Shown piece after piece: positions 8,747-18,386 of a stretch of DNA of 64,000 nt. Position 1 is the first letter of the stretch; every line of letters starts with the position of its first letter. Position numbers and translations under genes: made by a program. The notes beneath the pieces were generated by a model. It was not told the origin of the DNA, did no database searches, and saw only the letters and a list, made by a program, of their open reading frames with translations. The DNA is from Leptolyngbya sp. Cla-17 (GTDB lineage Bacteria; Cyanobacteriota; Cyanobacteriia; Leptolyngbyales; Leptolyngbyaceae). The stretch spans positions 124,001 through 188,000 of the forward strand of contig NZ_JAEVYN010000001.1 of the NCBI RefSeq assembly GCF_016807185.1, read 5' to 3'.

Positions 8747-9280
8747 TTAAAACTTGAGGTGATGCAAGAGCTTAGATACTGTATCACTGGGTAAAGAGAG
8801 CCGCCGTTGAAGGTGAGTTAGGTTGCGATAGGGATGAGGAAAGCGATTTTGGACGATCGTCCGGGCTAAGTAGGTATCCACACCAGGAATTCGCAAAAGT
8901 GCTTCTACAGATGCCGTGTTTGCATTAATCGGTCGAATGGTGTGAAGACTATCTTCATCGTAATAACAAAACAACAGCACCGGTTTCCAATGATTCAGCC
9001 GCTGCACTGGTTGCCCCAATGCCGCCGCAATGTCTTCTAGGGCATGAAGGTGAACCCCAGACTGGGTCAGTTCCACCAGCGATCGCGCCTGATGAATAGA
9101 CAAACCAGGCAACCGCAACCAATCATCTACCCCCGCTTGATTCACATCAATTTGGATGCCTAAGCTTGCAGCCAATTGTAATTCTTCAAGCGTTTGAAAT
9201 CGATAGTAGGGATCGCTCAAGATCCGCGATCGTATCGATTGAGATTGAGTTGCATTTACAAACCAGTCGCGCCAAGCCAT
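8747..9280 (-). CDS. Helix-hairpin-helix (ComEA-like) protein
   Basis: 177 residues without a signal peptide. Two helix-hairpin-helix pairs are visible: DVNQAGVDDWLRLPGLSIHQA with QLAASLGIQI before it (about residues 35-90), and INANTASVEALLRIPGVDTY with the continuation ARTIVQ (about 118-150). Such motifs bind DNA backbone non-specifically. ComEA proteins of competence systems carry one pair, but they are normally exported and this protein is not, so a cytoplasmic DNA-binding role is more likely. It is widespread in cyanobacteria in my recollection; the function is not established. It sits between rsmG and a TM2 protein on the same strand. Confidence 0.75.
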   Translation of the reverse strand: MAWRDWFVNATQSQSIRSRILSDPYYRFQTLEELQLAASLGIQIDVNQAGVDDWLRLPGLSIHQARSLVELTQSGVHLHALEDIAAALGQPVQRLNHWKPVLLFCYYDEDSLHTIRPINANTASVEALLRIPGVDTYLARTIVQNRFPHPYRNLTHLQRRLSLPSDTVSKLLHHLKF

Positions 9281-9373
9281 GGGATATGTGCTTTAAAAGT
9301 TTTGAGTTTTGGCTTCCGGTGAGTTTGCAGAACCGAATTTTGAGTCTTGTTTGCACTCAGATCTCCGCACTCT

Positions 9374-9799
9374 TTATCCAATATGATCCAGTAGTTTCCG
9401 CCGTTTCTGCTCAAATTCGTATTCCGAAATCAATCCATCCATACGAAGTTGGTCGAGTTGACGAACGGCATCGGCGATCGCGCTAATTTTAGTAGGATCA
9501 ACCTTGGGAGATGCAAAAGTAGCCGAGATCGAGTTTGATGGCAAAGTTTCCGAATTAAACCGCGAATCGAATTCATTAGCATCTTGAAATAGATACCAAA
9601 CCGCTTCAATGCCACAAGCAATGCGAGGAATAGGAGTCCACGATAACATTAAATACAATGTCCCCCAGATAGGTTGCTTCAGGTAAAACTTATGAAACCC
9701 TGAGACGGGAGCTATCATGCCAGCCAACGCTAGCAAAGAAGCAACTTTTCGATCTTTTGGCTGACTCAAAATGTCATTCCAACTGGGCGATCGCCACAC
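9374..9799 (-). CDS. TM2 domain membrane protein with SHOCT-like tail
   Basis: 141 residues. The N-terminal half carries a TM2 domain: KVASLLALAGMIAPVSGFHK, then a short GFHKFYLKQPIWGT turn and a second membrane segment LYLMLSWTPIPRIACGIEAV. The C-terminal end, AVRQLDQLRMDGLISEYEFEQK, is a SHOCT-like helix pair often found at the end of small membrane proteins. No enzymatic residues are evident. The gene starts close to a GCGATCGC palindrome, and the 380 bases upstream are non-coding. Role unknown. Confidence 0.75.
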   Translation of the reverse strand: MWRSPSWNDILSQPKDRKVASLLALAGMIAPVSGFHKFYLKQPIWGTLYLMLSWTPIPRIACGIEAVWYLFQDANEFDSRFNSETLPSNSISATFASPKVDPTKISAIADAVRQLDQLRMDGLISEYEFEQKRRKLLDHIG

Positions 9800-10179
9800 G
9801 GGTGTAACTCCTTCTACTTCTTATTCTTGAGGCAACTGCTTTTAGTTTATCTCTGCTTTTATAATGCCTGGGCAAAAACCATAGCAAGGATTCATAGGAC
9901 TTCTCCGGTCGAACCAGATTTTGCACAGTACATTAGATTAAAGATAAATACGGGTTGCAATTGACCTTATTTTAGGTCTCCTTCTGTTTTTATGGGATGC
10001 AGTACCAGTTCACACCGTCAACATCTAATTTTTCTTGCTCAAGGGCTATTTGATTGGCAACTTTACGACTTATTGAAGATGTCTCGTTTGCTCAAGCTTG
10101 CTAGTCTCTGAAGAGTTTTTATCTATTTTGAGAGTTTATCACTTTCAAAATTTATCTATCCTGCTAGGACTGACCTTCG
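9800..10179. other. Intergenic region, no gene seen
   Basis: 380 bases between the divergent TM2 and J-domain genes. It is AT-rich near 10130-10160 and must hold both promoters. I see no RNA gene, strong hairpin or repeat. Confidence 0.5.
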
Positions 10180-11127
10180 ATGTCGCAAAGTTCGCTTATT
10201 CCTGAATGGACAGAAAAATTCATTGATCCCTATGCCGTGCTGGGTGTTGCAGTCACAGCTGACAATAATCGGGTGCTTAAACGCTATCGAGAGATTGCCA
10301 AACTCCTTCACCCCGATCGCTTTGGGCTAGAGCATGGAGCTACAAAGGAACTAGCGACACAACTGTTAGCAAGCTTAGTTAACCCTGCCTATAAACAATT
10401 GAAGGCAGAGAAAGGACGCAATGAAAGTATTGCCAATCTCCGAATCAAAGTGCGCTTATTTCACAAGCGAAACGGGGCGATCGCGCCCAAAAGTAAGGTT
10501 GCCCGCCAGCTCCTTGAGCATCCTGTTAGCGCTGTAGACGTTTTTTATGAGCAAGCGGCAGCCAACCTGGCAACTGATCAATATCAAGATATTGACCAGT
10601 TTGAGTCTACGACAGAGCAAATTGGTGAGCTAAATCTAGTATATCTTCAGCTCAAAATGGGCGATATGGGCGTTCGTGAGAAGCGCTCTGGAATTATTGC
10701 CGCCGCTGAAGCAAAACCCATCACCGTTACTCCTACTCCAGTTGCTTCGGAAGTGATAACCGAAAGCTATGACCAACGCCACTATCGTCGTGCTAGACAA
10801 TATGCAACCAACAGCAACTGGACAGAGGTCGTTTGTGAACTGCGGGATGCTATCAAGCTAAAGTCTGACAAGAGCGAGTATCACTCTTTACTCGGAGTCG
10901 CTTATCTACGACAAAATATGCAAGGCATGGCAAGAGCACATCTAAAGCGGGCACTGGAACTAGATCCTAGCGATCCTTTAGTGATCAAATACGCCCCTCA
11001 GGCAGGCATCATTGTTCCGGCTTCCACTCCGCCATCAGTCAACGACAAACAAGCTCCAGCGAGACAAGCCGCTGCGGCTTCACAAAAACGCGGTGGATTA
11101 TTTGGGTTTCTCAGAGCGGACAAGTAA
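10180..11127 (+). CDS. J-domain and TPR protein
   Basis: 315 residues. A J-domain occupies about residues 16-75 (DPYAVLGVAVTADNNRVLK, YREIAKLLHPDRFG), with the essential HPD triad at 44-46, so it should stimulate an Hsp70/DnaK ATPase. After a less ordered middle region, a TPR pair at about 205-270 (ARQYATNSNWTEVVCELRDA and YHSLLGVAYLRQNMQGMA) is likely to bind a client. It ends with a basic, Ala-rich tail. It lacks the Gly/Phe and zinc-finger regions of DnaJ, making it a type III J-protein. The DUF1825 gene follows on the same strand. Confidence 0.85.
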   Translation: MSQSSLIPEWTEKFIDPYAVLGVAVTADNNRVLKRYREIAKLLHPDRFGLEHGATKELATQLLASLVNPAYKQLKAEKGRNESIANLRIKVRLFHKRNGAIAPKSKVARQLLEHPVSAVDVFYEQAAANLATDQYQDIDQFESTTEQIGELNLVYLQLKMGDMGVREKRSGIIAAAEAKPITVTPTPVASEVITESYDQRHYRRARQYATNSNWTEVVCELRDAIKLKSDKSEYHSLLGVAYLRQNMQGMARAHLKRALELDPSDPLVIKYAPQAGIIVPASTPPSVNDKQAPARQAAAASQKRGGLFGFLRADK

Positions 11128-11248
11128 CCGCTATGGCAGAGTGGTGAAACCCCTACTTAACTTGCATTCGGCGATCGCTCTAGAATAATAAAACAGCCGC
11201 ATTCAGGAACATTACCGTTCTGAATTCATTAAAAATTGGTTTAACGCG

Positions 11249-11572
11249 ATGGGATTCTTTGATTCTGAAATTGTTCAAGAAGAGGCAAAGCAGTTGTTTG
11301 AGGATTACCAATCTCTCACGCAGCTAGGCGGTAGCTACGGTAAGTTTGATCGCGAAGGTAAGAAGATGTTCATCGACCAGATGGAATCTATGATGGATCG
11401 CTACCGTATTTTTATGAAACGGTTTGAGCTATCTGAGGACTTTATGGCTCAAATGACCGTTGAACAGTTGCGGACTCAACTGGGTCAGTTTGGCATGACT
11501 CCTCAACAAATGTTTGACCAAATGAACATGACCCTAGAACGCATGAAAGCAGAACTCGAAAAAACTTTATAA
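11249..11572 (+). CDS. DUF1825 family protein
   Basis: 107 residues, MGFFDSEIVQEEAKQLFEDY onwards. This matches the conserved cyanobacterial DUF1825 family in length and opening. It is predicted to be all helical, with many Met and Gln (MTPQQMFDQMNM), soluble, and without a signal peptide. The family has no assigned biochemical role that I can name. It follows the J-domain gene by 121 bases on the same strand. Confidence 0.88.
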   Translation: MGFFDSEIVQEEAKQLFEDYQSLTQLGGSYGKFDREGKKMFIDQMESMMDRYRIFMKRFELSEDFMAQMTVEQLRTQLGQFGMTPQQMFDQMNMTLERMKAELEKTL

Positions 11573-11961
11573 GTTAAGAACGCTTAGTTGATGGATTGAG
11601 ATCGGCTAGAACGAAATCAACCATTGTAAAAGCCACGATTACAGTAATAGTTCTGAAACCTCAGCAAGACGCTCTTCCCTTCTTCTTTTGTTGATTGAAA
11701 CACCACCGTCGTCAAGCTTTGAGTCCAAGGTTTGGGAATAGTTGACTAGCAGCAGCAAACTGAACCCAATTGGTTGTCGCCGTTTCCAGAGAGTGGGCAA
11801 CAATCTTTCCAGAATCGATTGCACTGTAGGAACCCTTCCTCTAATGTGGGTGCTTACACTGCCAGCATGATCACGTTGCTTTCTGCGACAGCAACTTCAA
11901 ATGTCCTAATTGGGGCGGTTTCGCCTACGGATGTGGCGAGTTGGTGGAGCTTGTTTTCACA
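11573..11961. other. Non-coding region upstream of AraC remnant
   Basis: About 390 bases with no intact gene. The frame leading into the AraC remnant stays open back to about 11850 and reads as Cys/His-containing text, so part of it may be older AraC N-terminal sequence. That is not supportable as a gene. Confidence 0.4.
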
Positions 11962-12217
11962 CTGCGCCTAGCTGCGATCGCCCAAGCTTGCAATACCAGT
12001 ATGAATCACTTGAGCGCGGTTTTAAGCAAGCTATTGGGACGGCTGTGCATCAGTTGCCATGCATTAAAGAATTGAGAAAGCTAAAATCTTGCTCCAAACC
12101 ACAAAAAACGCTGGTAGAGATGCATTTGAACTAGGTTTTTCCAGTCAAGCTCATTTCATAACTAGCTTTCGCAAGGACTGTGGAGTTACGCCCTACAAAT
12201 TTCGACGAAAGATCTAA
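11962..12217 (+). pseudogene. Decayed AraC-family transcriptional regulator (C-terminal HTH remnant)
   Basis: Three reading frames in succession spell the double helix-turn-helix of an AraC regulator. Frame one from 11962 gives LRLAAIAQACNTSMNHLS. A second frame near 12015-12060 gives FKQAIGTAVHQL. The third, from about 12113 to the TAA at 12215-12217, gives DAFELGFSSQAHFITSF and GVTPYKFRRKI. At least two frameshifts separate them and no start joins them, so the gene is dead. The order and spacing match the family's C-terminal DNA-binding domain. It lies just upstream of an RND efflux pair on the same strand, where a local regulator would be expected. Confidence 0.8.
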
Positions 12218-12403
12218 CTCTACCTTGCCGAGCGAAAAATATCAGTTAATATTATTATTTTTACAAATAACATAGTATTTGTTTATGTTCTGGACTGGCT
12301 CAACCAATCGGGTCTATCTCCAGAACGTGGGCAAATGGTTTATATAAGTTTAAGGTTATGGGCATGACGTGGGTACATAGATAAGTTCAAACGAGGTATG
12401 TGA

Positions 12404-13816
12404 ATGTCTGGTCTTCCTTCGTCAAAGTCAAAGTATTCCGAGCCTGTTGAAGCGCGAGAACATGAAATCCCACCTGCAAAGCGGAAGCCGCGATCGCCTT
12501 TAGGTTCAAAATCATCAACGAACCGCTGGTTAGCAATTGGCGGACTTTTACTGGTGCTGCTGGGCTTAGCATTTGGCTGGCGTTGGTGGCAGGCTAGCCA
12601 AGCAGCAGCGCGAGGAACCGGAGCAGAAATGCCCTCAGGCATCCCGGTCAAGTTAGGTACCACTCAAACGGCAACTGTGCAAGAGTCTTCGGAGTACGTG
12701 GGGTCCTTAGAATCTTTGCAGTCGGTCATTCTAAAGCCAGAAATTACCGGGCGCATCAGCGGGATTCTGGTGAAATCAGGTGACAGCGTGCAAGCAGGAG
12801 ATCCGCTGATTCAATTAAAGCCCGATAAGCGAGAGGCTGAGGTTGCCAGTGGGCTAGCAGCCGTTAATTCTGCCCGTGCCATCCGCTCCAATGCCGTTTC
12901 TCAACTCCAGGAAACCCAGGCAGATCGGATTGCTAAGCAAGCTGAGGTAGACCTGCAAAACCAGGAATATCGGCGGATTTCGTCTTTGGTGAAAGAAGGC
13001 GCACTGTCACGACAGTTGTTGGATCGAACGGCGCGCGATCGCACCAGAGCGATTTCAGAATTGAGAGCAATGGATCAGCGGATTCAATCTGCTAAAGCCA
13101 GCATTGCCGAGTCTGAATCTGGGCTGCAACAAGCCCAGGCAAATGCCAATTTAAACACTGCTCAATTGCAAGACACCACTATTACTGCACCGTTTAGTGG
13201 CATAGTAGGCGACGTTCCGGTTCGGTTAGGGCAGATTGTTGAGGTCAGAGACACGCTGACCACTGTGACCCAAAATGAATCTCTGGATTTGAAGCTATCC
13301 ATTCCGCTGGAAAGAGCGGCTGAGCTGCGGATTGGGCTGCCAGTTGAGCTAACCAATGCTCAAGGAAAGATACTGAGTAGAGGGCGGGTTAGTTTTATTT
13401 CACCCCAGTCTGATAGCCGCTCTCAGAGCGTTTTGGCAAAGGCAACCTTTGCTAATAGTTCAGGCAAGTTACGAGATGGGCAGTTTGCACGTGCCAGAGT
13501 AGTTTGGCGATCGCTTCCCGGAATTTTGATTCCTTCCTCTGCCATTTCCCGCCTTGGTGGAGAAAACTTCGTCTTTGTTGCCCAAGCGCCAAATGATACA
13601 TGCAAAGAAATTCTTAAATCAGGACCGCCCGGTGCTCCCGCAGGAGAACCTTCAGCGCTTGTTGCCCGTCAACGGCTCATCAAACTGGGTAGCATTCAGG
13701 GTAACAGCTACCACGTTTTAGAGGGACTCAAACCAAACGAGCGAGTGGTTGTGTCTGGCATTCTCAACCTGTCAGAGTGCAGTGCGATCGCGGAAGCCAC
13801 AGGCAACGGCAAATAA
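12404..13816 (+). CDS. RND efflux periplasmic adaptor (HlyD/MFP family)
   Basis: 470 residues. A basic N-terminal tail precedes one membrane anchor at about residues 43-59 (LAIGGLLLVLLGLAFGW). A membrane-fusion protein follows: first biotinyl-lipoyl-like half (GRISGILVKSGDSVQAGDPL, near 115-140), a long alpha-hairpin coiled coil (about 150-245, Ala/Gln/Glu-rich), the second half (TITAPFSGIVGDVPVRLGQI), then a beta-barrel and membrane-proximal domain. It bridges the inner-membrane pump and an outer-membrane channel; no channel gene is next to it. The partner permease gene begins 101 bases downstream. Confidence 0.92.
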   Translation: MSGLPSSKSKYSEPVEAREHEIPPAKRKPRSPLGSKSSTNRWLAIGGLLLVLLGLAFGWRWWQASQAAARGTGAEMPSGIPVKLGTTQTATVQESSEYVGSLESLQSVILKPEITGRISGILVKSGDSVQAGDPLIQLKPDKREAEVASGLAAVNSARAIRSNAVSQLQETQADRIAKQAEVDLQNQEYRRISSLVKEGALSRQLLDRTARDRTRAISELRAMDQRIQSAKASIAESESGLQQAQANANLNTAQLQDTTITAPFSGIVGDVPVRLGQIVEVRDTLTTVTQNESLDLKLSIPLERAAELRIGLPVELTNAQGKILSRGRVSFISPQSDSRSQSVLAKATFANSSGKLRDGQFARARVVWRSLPGILIPSSAISRLGGENFVFVAQAPNDTCKEILKSGPPGAPAGEPSALVARQRLIKLGSIQGNSYHVLEGLKPNERVVVSGILNLSECSAIAEATGNGK

Positions 13817-13917
13817 AGGTTAGGAATCAGAGACAACACTGCTCAATTACCCAACCTCTTTTCCTCGATCCAAACTCTTAGCGCGAAACCTAGACCTGAA
13901 ACCTAGAGCTTACTCCC

Positions 13918-16900
13918 ATGGCTGACTTTTTTATCAAGCGACCCGTCTTCAGCATTGTATGTTCACTGATTATTTTGCTGATTGGGGCGATTTCCATTCC
14001 AGGATTAGCGGTCGATCAGTTTCCCGACATCAGTCCGATTCAAGTGCAGGTGAGCGCAAACTATCCCGGAGCGAGTGCTGAAGTCGTTGAAAGTGCAGTG
14101 ACCACAATTTTGGAACGGCAAATCAACGGGGTGGAAGGGCTCCGTTACATGAACTCCACCAGCAGCAACGATGGTTCTAGCACCATTACTGCAACGTTTG
14201 AATCGACTCGCGACAAGGACATTGCAGCGGTAGATGTGCAAAATCGTATTTCTTCGGTGCAGTCTCAGTTACCCGAAACAGTGCAGCAAACTGGGGTCAG
14301 GGTGAGTAAGCAGTCGAATAATATTTTGTTGGCGATCGGGTTGTACACGGAAAACAAAGAGTACAGCAATATCTTTTTAAGCAACTATGCCGATCTGTAT
14401 ATTGGTGACGCTCTAAAGCGGGTTGATGGAGTGAGCGAAGCGAGGATTTTTGGCGAACGGCGCTATTCCATGCGGCTATGGCTGGATCCAGAACGACTGG
14501 CATCGCGTGGATTAGTTGTGCAAGATGTGGTTGCGGCTTTAAGGGAACAGAATATTCAAGTGGGCGCGGGACGAGTTGGGCAGTCTCCTTCCCCGGCAGA
14601 TGAGTTGTATCAAATTGACCTACAGGCAGTAGGGCGGTTGAAAGATGCCTCTGAGTTTGAAAATGTAGTGATTAAGGCTGATTCAGCCAGCAGAACGCTG
14701 ATTAAGTTGAGCGATGTGGGGCGGGCAGAACTTGGAGCTGAAAACTACAGCAGCTTTCTGCGGTTTCGTGGCAAAGATGCAGTGGGGCTAGGAGTATTTC
14801 CGGCTCCTGGCAGCAATGCTCTTGAGGTGGCAGAAGGGGTCAAAAAGGAAATGGAGAAACTGTCGCAGTCATTTCCTCCTGGAATGAAGTATCAAGTGGC
14901 ATTTGATACGACGCTGTATGTAGAGGAATCCTTAGCAGAGGTGCAAAAATCTCTGCTGGAGGCAATTATTCTGGTTGTGCTTGTGATCTTCATCTTTTTG
15001 CAAGATTGGCGCACAACGCTCATTCCCACGATCGTCATTCCGCTGTCGCTGATTGGTATCTTTGGCTTTGTCAAGGCGTTTGGCTTTTCGATTAATAGCT
15101 TGACGCTGTTTGGTTTGACCTTGGGAACAGGTTTGGTGGTGGATGACGCGATCGTGGTGGTAGAAAATATTAGCCGCTTGATTGAAACGAAGGGTATGCG
15201 CCCAATGGATGCTGCTTCCGAATCGATGCGGGAACTGACGGGAGCAGTAATTGCCACATCGCTGGTGCTGATGGCGGTGTTTGTGCCGGTGGCATTTTTT
15301 CCCGGAACAACGGGTTCATTGTATAAACAGTTCGCACTGACGATCACATTTGCCGTTTTAATTTCTACCTTCCTTGCCTTAACCCTAACGCCTGCGTTGT
15401 CAGCAATCCTTCTACGCCCGGGACAACGTCCACCTCGATTTATTGCCTGGTTTTTTAACTGGTTCAATTGGATGTTCGATCGCTTCCGTCACGGCTATCG
15501 GCAACTTCTAACCTGGCTGATTCACTTCAAAATGGTAGTCATCGGGCTGTTCGTGTTGTTGATCGGTGCTACGGGCTGGTTATATCTTCAAGTGCCTCAA
15601 GCCTTTTTGCCGGAAGAAGATCAGGGCTACTTCATCACAATTATTCAGGCACCAGAGGGTGTTTCGCTTAACTACACCGACAAAGTGATTGCCCAAGTCG
15701 AAAAGATTTTACTGGACGAAAAAGAGTTTCCTGAAGTAGTCGGCACCTTTGCGATCGGAGGCTTTAGCTTTAGTGGCAACACCGCTAACACAGGCGCTAT
15801 CTTTACTACACTCAAGCCATGGAAAGAACGGCACGAGCCAGATCAGTCCGTTCAAGCCATTATTGGCAAAGTATTTGGCAAGGTGAGCACGATTACCGAA
15901 GCGCGAGTGCTGCCAGTGAACCCACCTGCGATTCGTGGTTTGGGCAGTTTCGGTGGCTTTCAATTTCAAATGCAGGATCGGCGTGGCAATGCCGATATTC
16001 AAGATTTGCTGAAGTCTGCTCAGCAGCTGATTGGACAAGCAAACGCACCGGGGACGGGCTTACAGCAAGTGTTTACGCAGTTTGCCGCCAGTACGCCCCA
16101 GTTTAAAGTGGATGTGAACCGGGATTTGGCAAAAGCACTGGGAGTTCCAGTGGATACTGTTTTTAATACCTTGCAGACGGCACTCGGTTCTCAGTATGTG
16201 AATGACTTTAATCTGGGGCAGCGCAGCTATCGAGTTTACGTGCAGGCAGACCAAGCATATCGAGCGAATCCTGGCGATATTGGCAGTTTGTATGTTCGCT
16301 CCGATCAAAATGAGATGGTGCCCTTAAGCAGTTTGGTGACCGTGACTCCGACTACAGGCGCACAAACGATTACACATTTCAATCTATTTCGGGCGATCGA
16401 AATATCCGGTAGTTCCGCACCGGGTATTAGTTCGGGGGATGGCATCAAAGCGATGCAGACTCTGGCGGATCGAACGCTGCCTCCTGGTTTTGGCTATGAG
16501 TGGGCGGGTACGGCGCTGGAAGAATTGGAATCGGGTGGTTTGGCTCCAATTATTTTTGGATTGGGACTGGTTTTTGTGTTCTTAGTGCTAGCAGCGCAGT
16601 ACGAAAACTTTATTGATCCGATGATTATTATGTTGTCGGTGCCGCTGGCAATTTTAGGGGCGTTGGCGGCGCAATCGCTGCGAGGCTTGCCAAATGATGT
16701 GTATTGTCAGGTTGGATTGGTAATGCTAATTGGGATGGCAAGTAAAAACTCGATTTTGATTGTGGAATTTGCGAATCAACTGCGGGAAGAGGGATTGTCG
16801 ATCACGAAAGCGGTAATTGAAGCGTCTTATGATCGCGTACGCCCAATTTTAATGACCTCGTTTGCCTCGCTATTGGGTTTTTATCCCTTAATGGTGGCAA

Positions 16901-17106
16901 CTGGAGCAGGGGCACCTAGCCGAATTTCTCTAGGAACTGCGGTATTTGGCGGCTTATTGGTGGCAACTTTCCTCAGCCTGTTGGTGGTGCCGATCCTATA
17001 CATTGTGATTACTAACTTGAGCGATCGCATCACTAAACGACCTCATCCACCTGAATCTGGAGCTTCAATGCCGACCCAAAAAGAACCTGATGTAGTCGCT
17101 CGTTAA
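13918..17106 (+). CDS. RND multidrug efflux permease (HAE1/AcrB-like)
   Basis: 1062 residues, the usual size. It starts MADFFIKRPVFSIVCSL, typical of the family. Twelve membrane segments are split by two large periplasmic loops. TM4 carries the proton-relay acidic residues in GTGLVVDDAIVVVENI, and TM10 has the lysine in GMASKNSILIVEFAN. The periplasmic porter region includes QLPETVQQTGV and RVDGVSEARIFGERRYSMR. It exports hydrophobic or amphipathic compounds using the proton gradient, as a trimer with the upstream adaptor. The specific substrate is unknown. No frameshift or truncation was seen. Confidence 0.95.
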   Translation: MADFFIKRPVFSIVCSLIILLIGAISIPGLAVDQFPDISPIQVQVSANYPGASAEVVESAVTTILERQINGVEGLRYMNSTSSNDGSSTITATFESTRDKDIAAVDVQNRISSVQSQLPETVQQTGVRVSKQSNNILLAIGLYTENKEYSNIFLSNYADLYIGDALKRVDGVSEARIFGERRYSMRLWLDPERLASRGLVVQDVVAALREQNIQVGAGRVGQSPSPADELYQIDLQAVGRLKDASEFENVVIKADSASRTLIKLSDVGRAELGAENYSSFLRFRGKDAVGLGVFPAPGSNALEVAEGVKKEMEKLSQSFPPGMKYQVAFDTTLYVEESLAEVQKSLLEAIILVVLVIFIFLQDWRTTLIPTIVIPLSLIGIFGFVKAFGFSINSLTLFGLTLGTGLVVDDAIVVVENISRLIETKGMRPMDAASESMRELTGAVIATSLVLMAVFVPVAFFPGTTGSLYKQFALTITFAVLISTFLALTLTPALSAILLRPGQRPPRFIAWFFNWFNWMFDRFRHGYRQLLTWLIHFKMVVIGLFVLLIGATGWLYLQVPQAFLPEEDQGYFITIIQAPEGVSLNYTDKVIAQVEKILLDEKEFPEVVGTFAIGGFSFSGNTANTGAIFTTLKPWKERHEPDQSVQAIIGKVFGKVSTITEARVLPVNPPAIRGLGSFGGFQFQMQDRRGNADIQDLLKSAQQLIGQANAPGTGLQQVFTQFAASTPQFKVDVNRDLAKALGVPVDTVFNTLQTALGSQYVNDFNLGQRSYRVYVQADQAYRANPGDIGSLYVRSDQNEMVPLSSLVTVTPTTGAQTITHFNLFRAIEISGSSAPGISSGDGIKAMQTLADRTLPPGFGYEWAGTALEELESGGLAPIIFGLGLVFVFLVLAAQYENFIDPMIIMLSVPLAILGALAAQSLRGLPNDVYCQVGLVMLIGMASKNSILIVEFANQLREEGLSITKAVIEASYDRVRPILMTSFASLLGFYPLMVATGAGAPSRISLGTAVFGGLLVATFLSLLVVPILYIVITNLSDRITKRPHPPESGASMPTQKEPDVVAR

Positions 17107-17185
17107 TGCGTATTAGGAGTTTGAGTTACGTCAGCAGGAGATCTAATCACTTAGAATCTTCCGTCGCGTCGTAAAATCAAAACGA

Positions 17186-18292
17186 ATGCGTGCTGAGGTG
17201 GCTGAGGTGTTTAAATTGGCTTCGTCTCGTCGAGGGTTCTTGATATCAATAGCCACAGTGGCTGTAGGGCTAAAAGCCTGCCAAACTCAGTCGGCGAAAC
17301 CTCCTGAAGTTCCGCCAACGCCCTATCCTGCGGCAACGCAAAGCGGCTCACCCGTATCGCTTTATGGAGCCGGGGCTACCTTCCCGGTTTATCTGTATCA
17401 AAAATGGTTCAGCGAATATAACCGGATCAATTCCAATATTCAGGTGAGCTATCAACCTGTTGGCAGCGCCGCCGGAATTCAGCAATTCATCGCAGCTACT
17501 ACCGATTTTAGCGGCAGCGATACTACCCCAACAGATGCCGATCTTGCCAAGGTGAAAAATGGAGCCGTGCTGATTCCCACGACGGCTGGCAGCATTGCGG
17601 TGGTATATAACTTACCGGGGGTGAGTGGGTTAAAGCTCTCTCGTAAACTGCTGGCTGATATATTTTTAGGCAAAATCACAAGCTGGAATGATCCAGAACT
17701 AAAAGCGCTAAACCCAGCGCTGGCACTGCCCAATCAGCCGATTACAACCGTTCATCGTTCAGATGGCAGCGGTACCACGGCGGCATTTACGGCGCATCTC
17801 AGCGCGATCAGTCCAGAGTGGAAGGAGCGAGTAGGGACGGGCTTAAGCGTGCAGTGGCTAGCAGGTACCGGCATTAAGGATAATGCTGGAATTAGCGCTC
17901 AGATTCAGCAGGCAACGGGCACGATTGGATATGTGGAGTATGCGTTTGCAAAACAGCTCGGACTCGCGATCGCAACTATACAAAACAAAGCCAATCAGTA
18001 CGTTTCACTTACGGATGAAAGTGTTCGCGCAGCGTTATCTACCGTTCAGTTTTCCGAAGATTTGCGTGGCTCAGTTCCCGATCCTGGTGGAGAAACCTCC
18101 TATCCGCTGGTCACCTATAGCTGGGTATTGGCATACCAAAAATATGCCGATTCGGCTAAAGCGAAAGCTCTACGCGACATCTTGCAATGGGGACTCACCG
18201 ATGGGCAGAAGTTTGCTTCAGAGCTAGGCTACGTCCCTTTACCTGAAGAAGTTGCAAAAAAAGCGATCGCGGTTTTGAGTCAAATTCAATAG
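17186..18292 (+). CDS. pstS: Phosphate ABC transporter substrate-binding protein
   Basis: 368 residues. The signal region SSRRGFLISIA has a twin-arginine pattern, followed by a lipobox-like LKAC with Cys32, so a Tat-exported lipoprotein is likely. The mature part has PstS signatures: LYGAGATFPVYLYQKWFSEY, the phosphate-loop FSGSDTTPTDADL, and HRSDGSGTTAAFTAHL. It binds phosphate in the periplasm for the PstCAB permease, but no pstCAB genes are in the window, so this is an orphan or secondary binding protein. It starts 79 bases after the RND gene. A hairpin follows its stop. Confidence 0.92.
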   Translation: MRAEVAEVFKLASSRRGFLISIATVAVGLKACQTQSAKPPEVPPTPYPAATQSGSPVSLYGAGATFPVYLYQKWFSEYNRINSNIQVSYQPVGSAAGIQQFIAATTDFSGSDTTPTDADLAKVKNGAVLIPTTAGSIAVVYNLPGVSGLKLSRKLLADIFLGKITSWNDPELKALNPALALPNQPITTVHRSDGSGTTAAFTAHLSAISPEWKERVGTGLSVQWLAGTGIKDNAGISAQIQQATGTIGYVEYAFAKQLGLAIATIQNKANQYVSLTDESVRAALSTVQFSEDLRGSVPDPGGETSYPLVTYSWVLAYQKYADSAKAKALRDILQWGLTDGQKFASELGYVPLPEEVAKKAIAVLSQIQ

Positions 18293-18311
18293 GGCAAACA
18301 AGAAAAGCAGT

Positions 18312-18346
18312 AAAAGGGCAAGCCTGGTTATCAAGCTTGCCCCCTT
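18312..18346. terminator. Hairpin between convergent pstS and haloperoxidase genes
   Basis: GGGCAAGC at 18316-18323 pairs with GCTTGCCC at 18335-18342 across an 11-base loop. The flanks are A-rich on the left and CCTTCT on the right. It could end transcription from both sides. Confidence 0.6.
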
Positions 18347-18386
18347 CTAACTAACACTTTGCGTTTGATTGATTAGGCAAAGAGTT

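Noticed and set aside
11639..11824. Minus-strand frame of 61 codons beyond the DUF1825 gene
   Set aside because: Lacks family-like text and a ribosome-binding site. Treated as a chance frame in a non-coding region.
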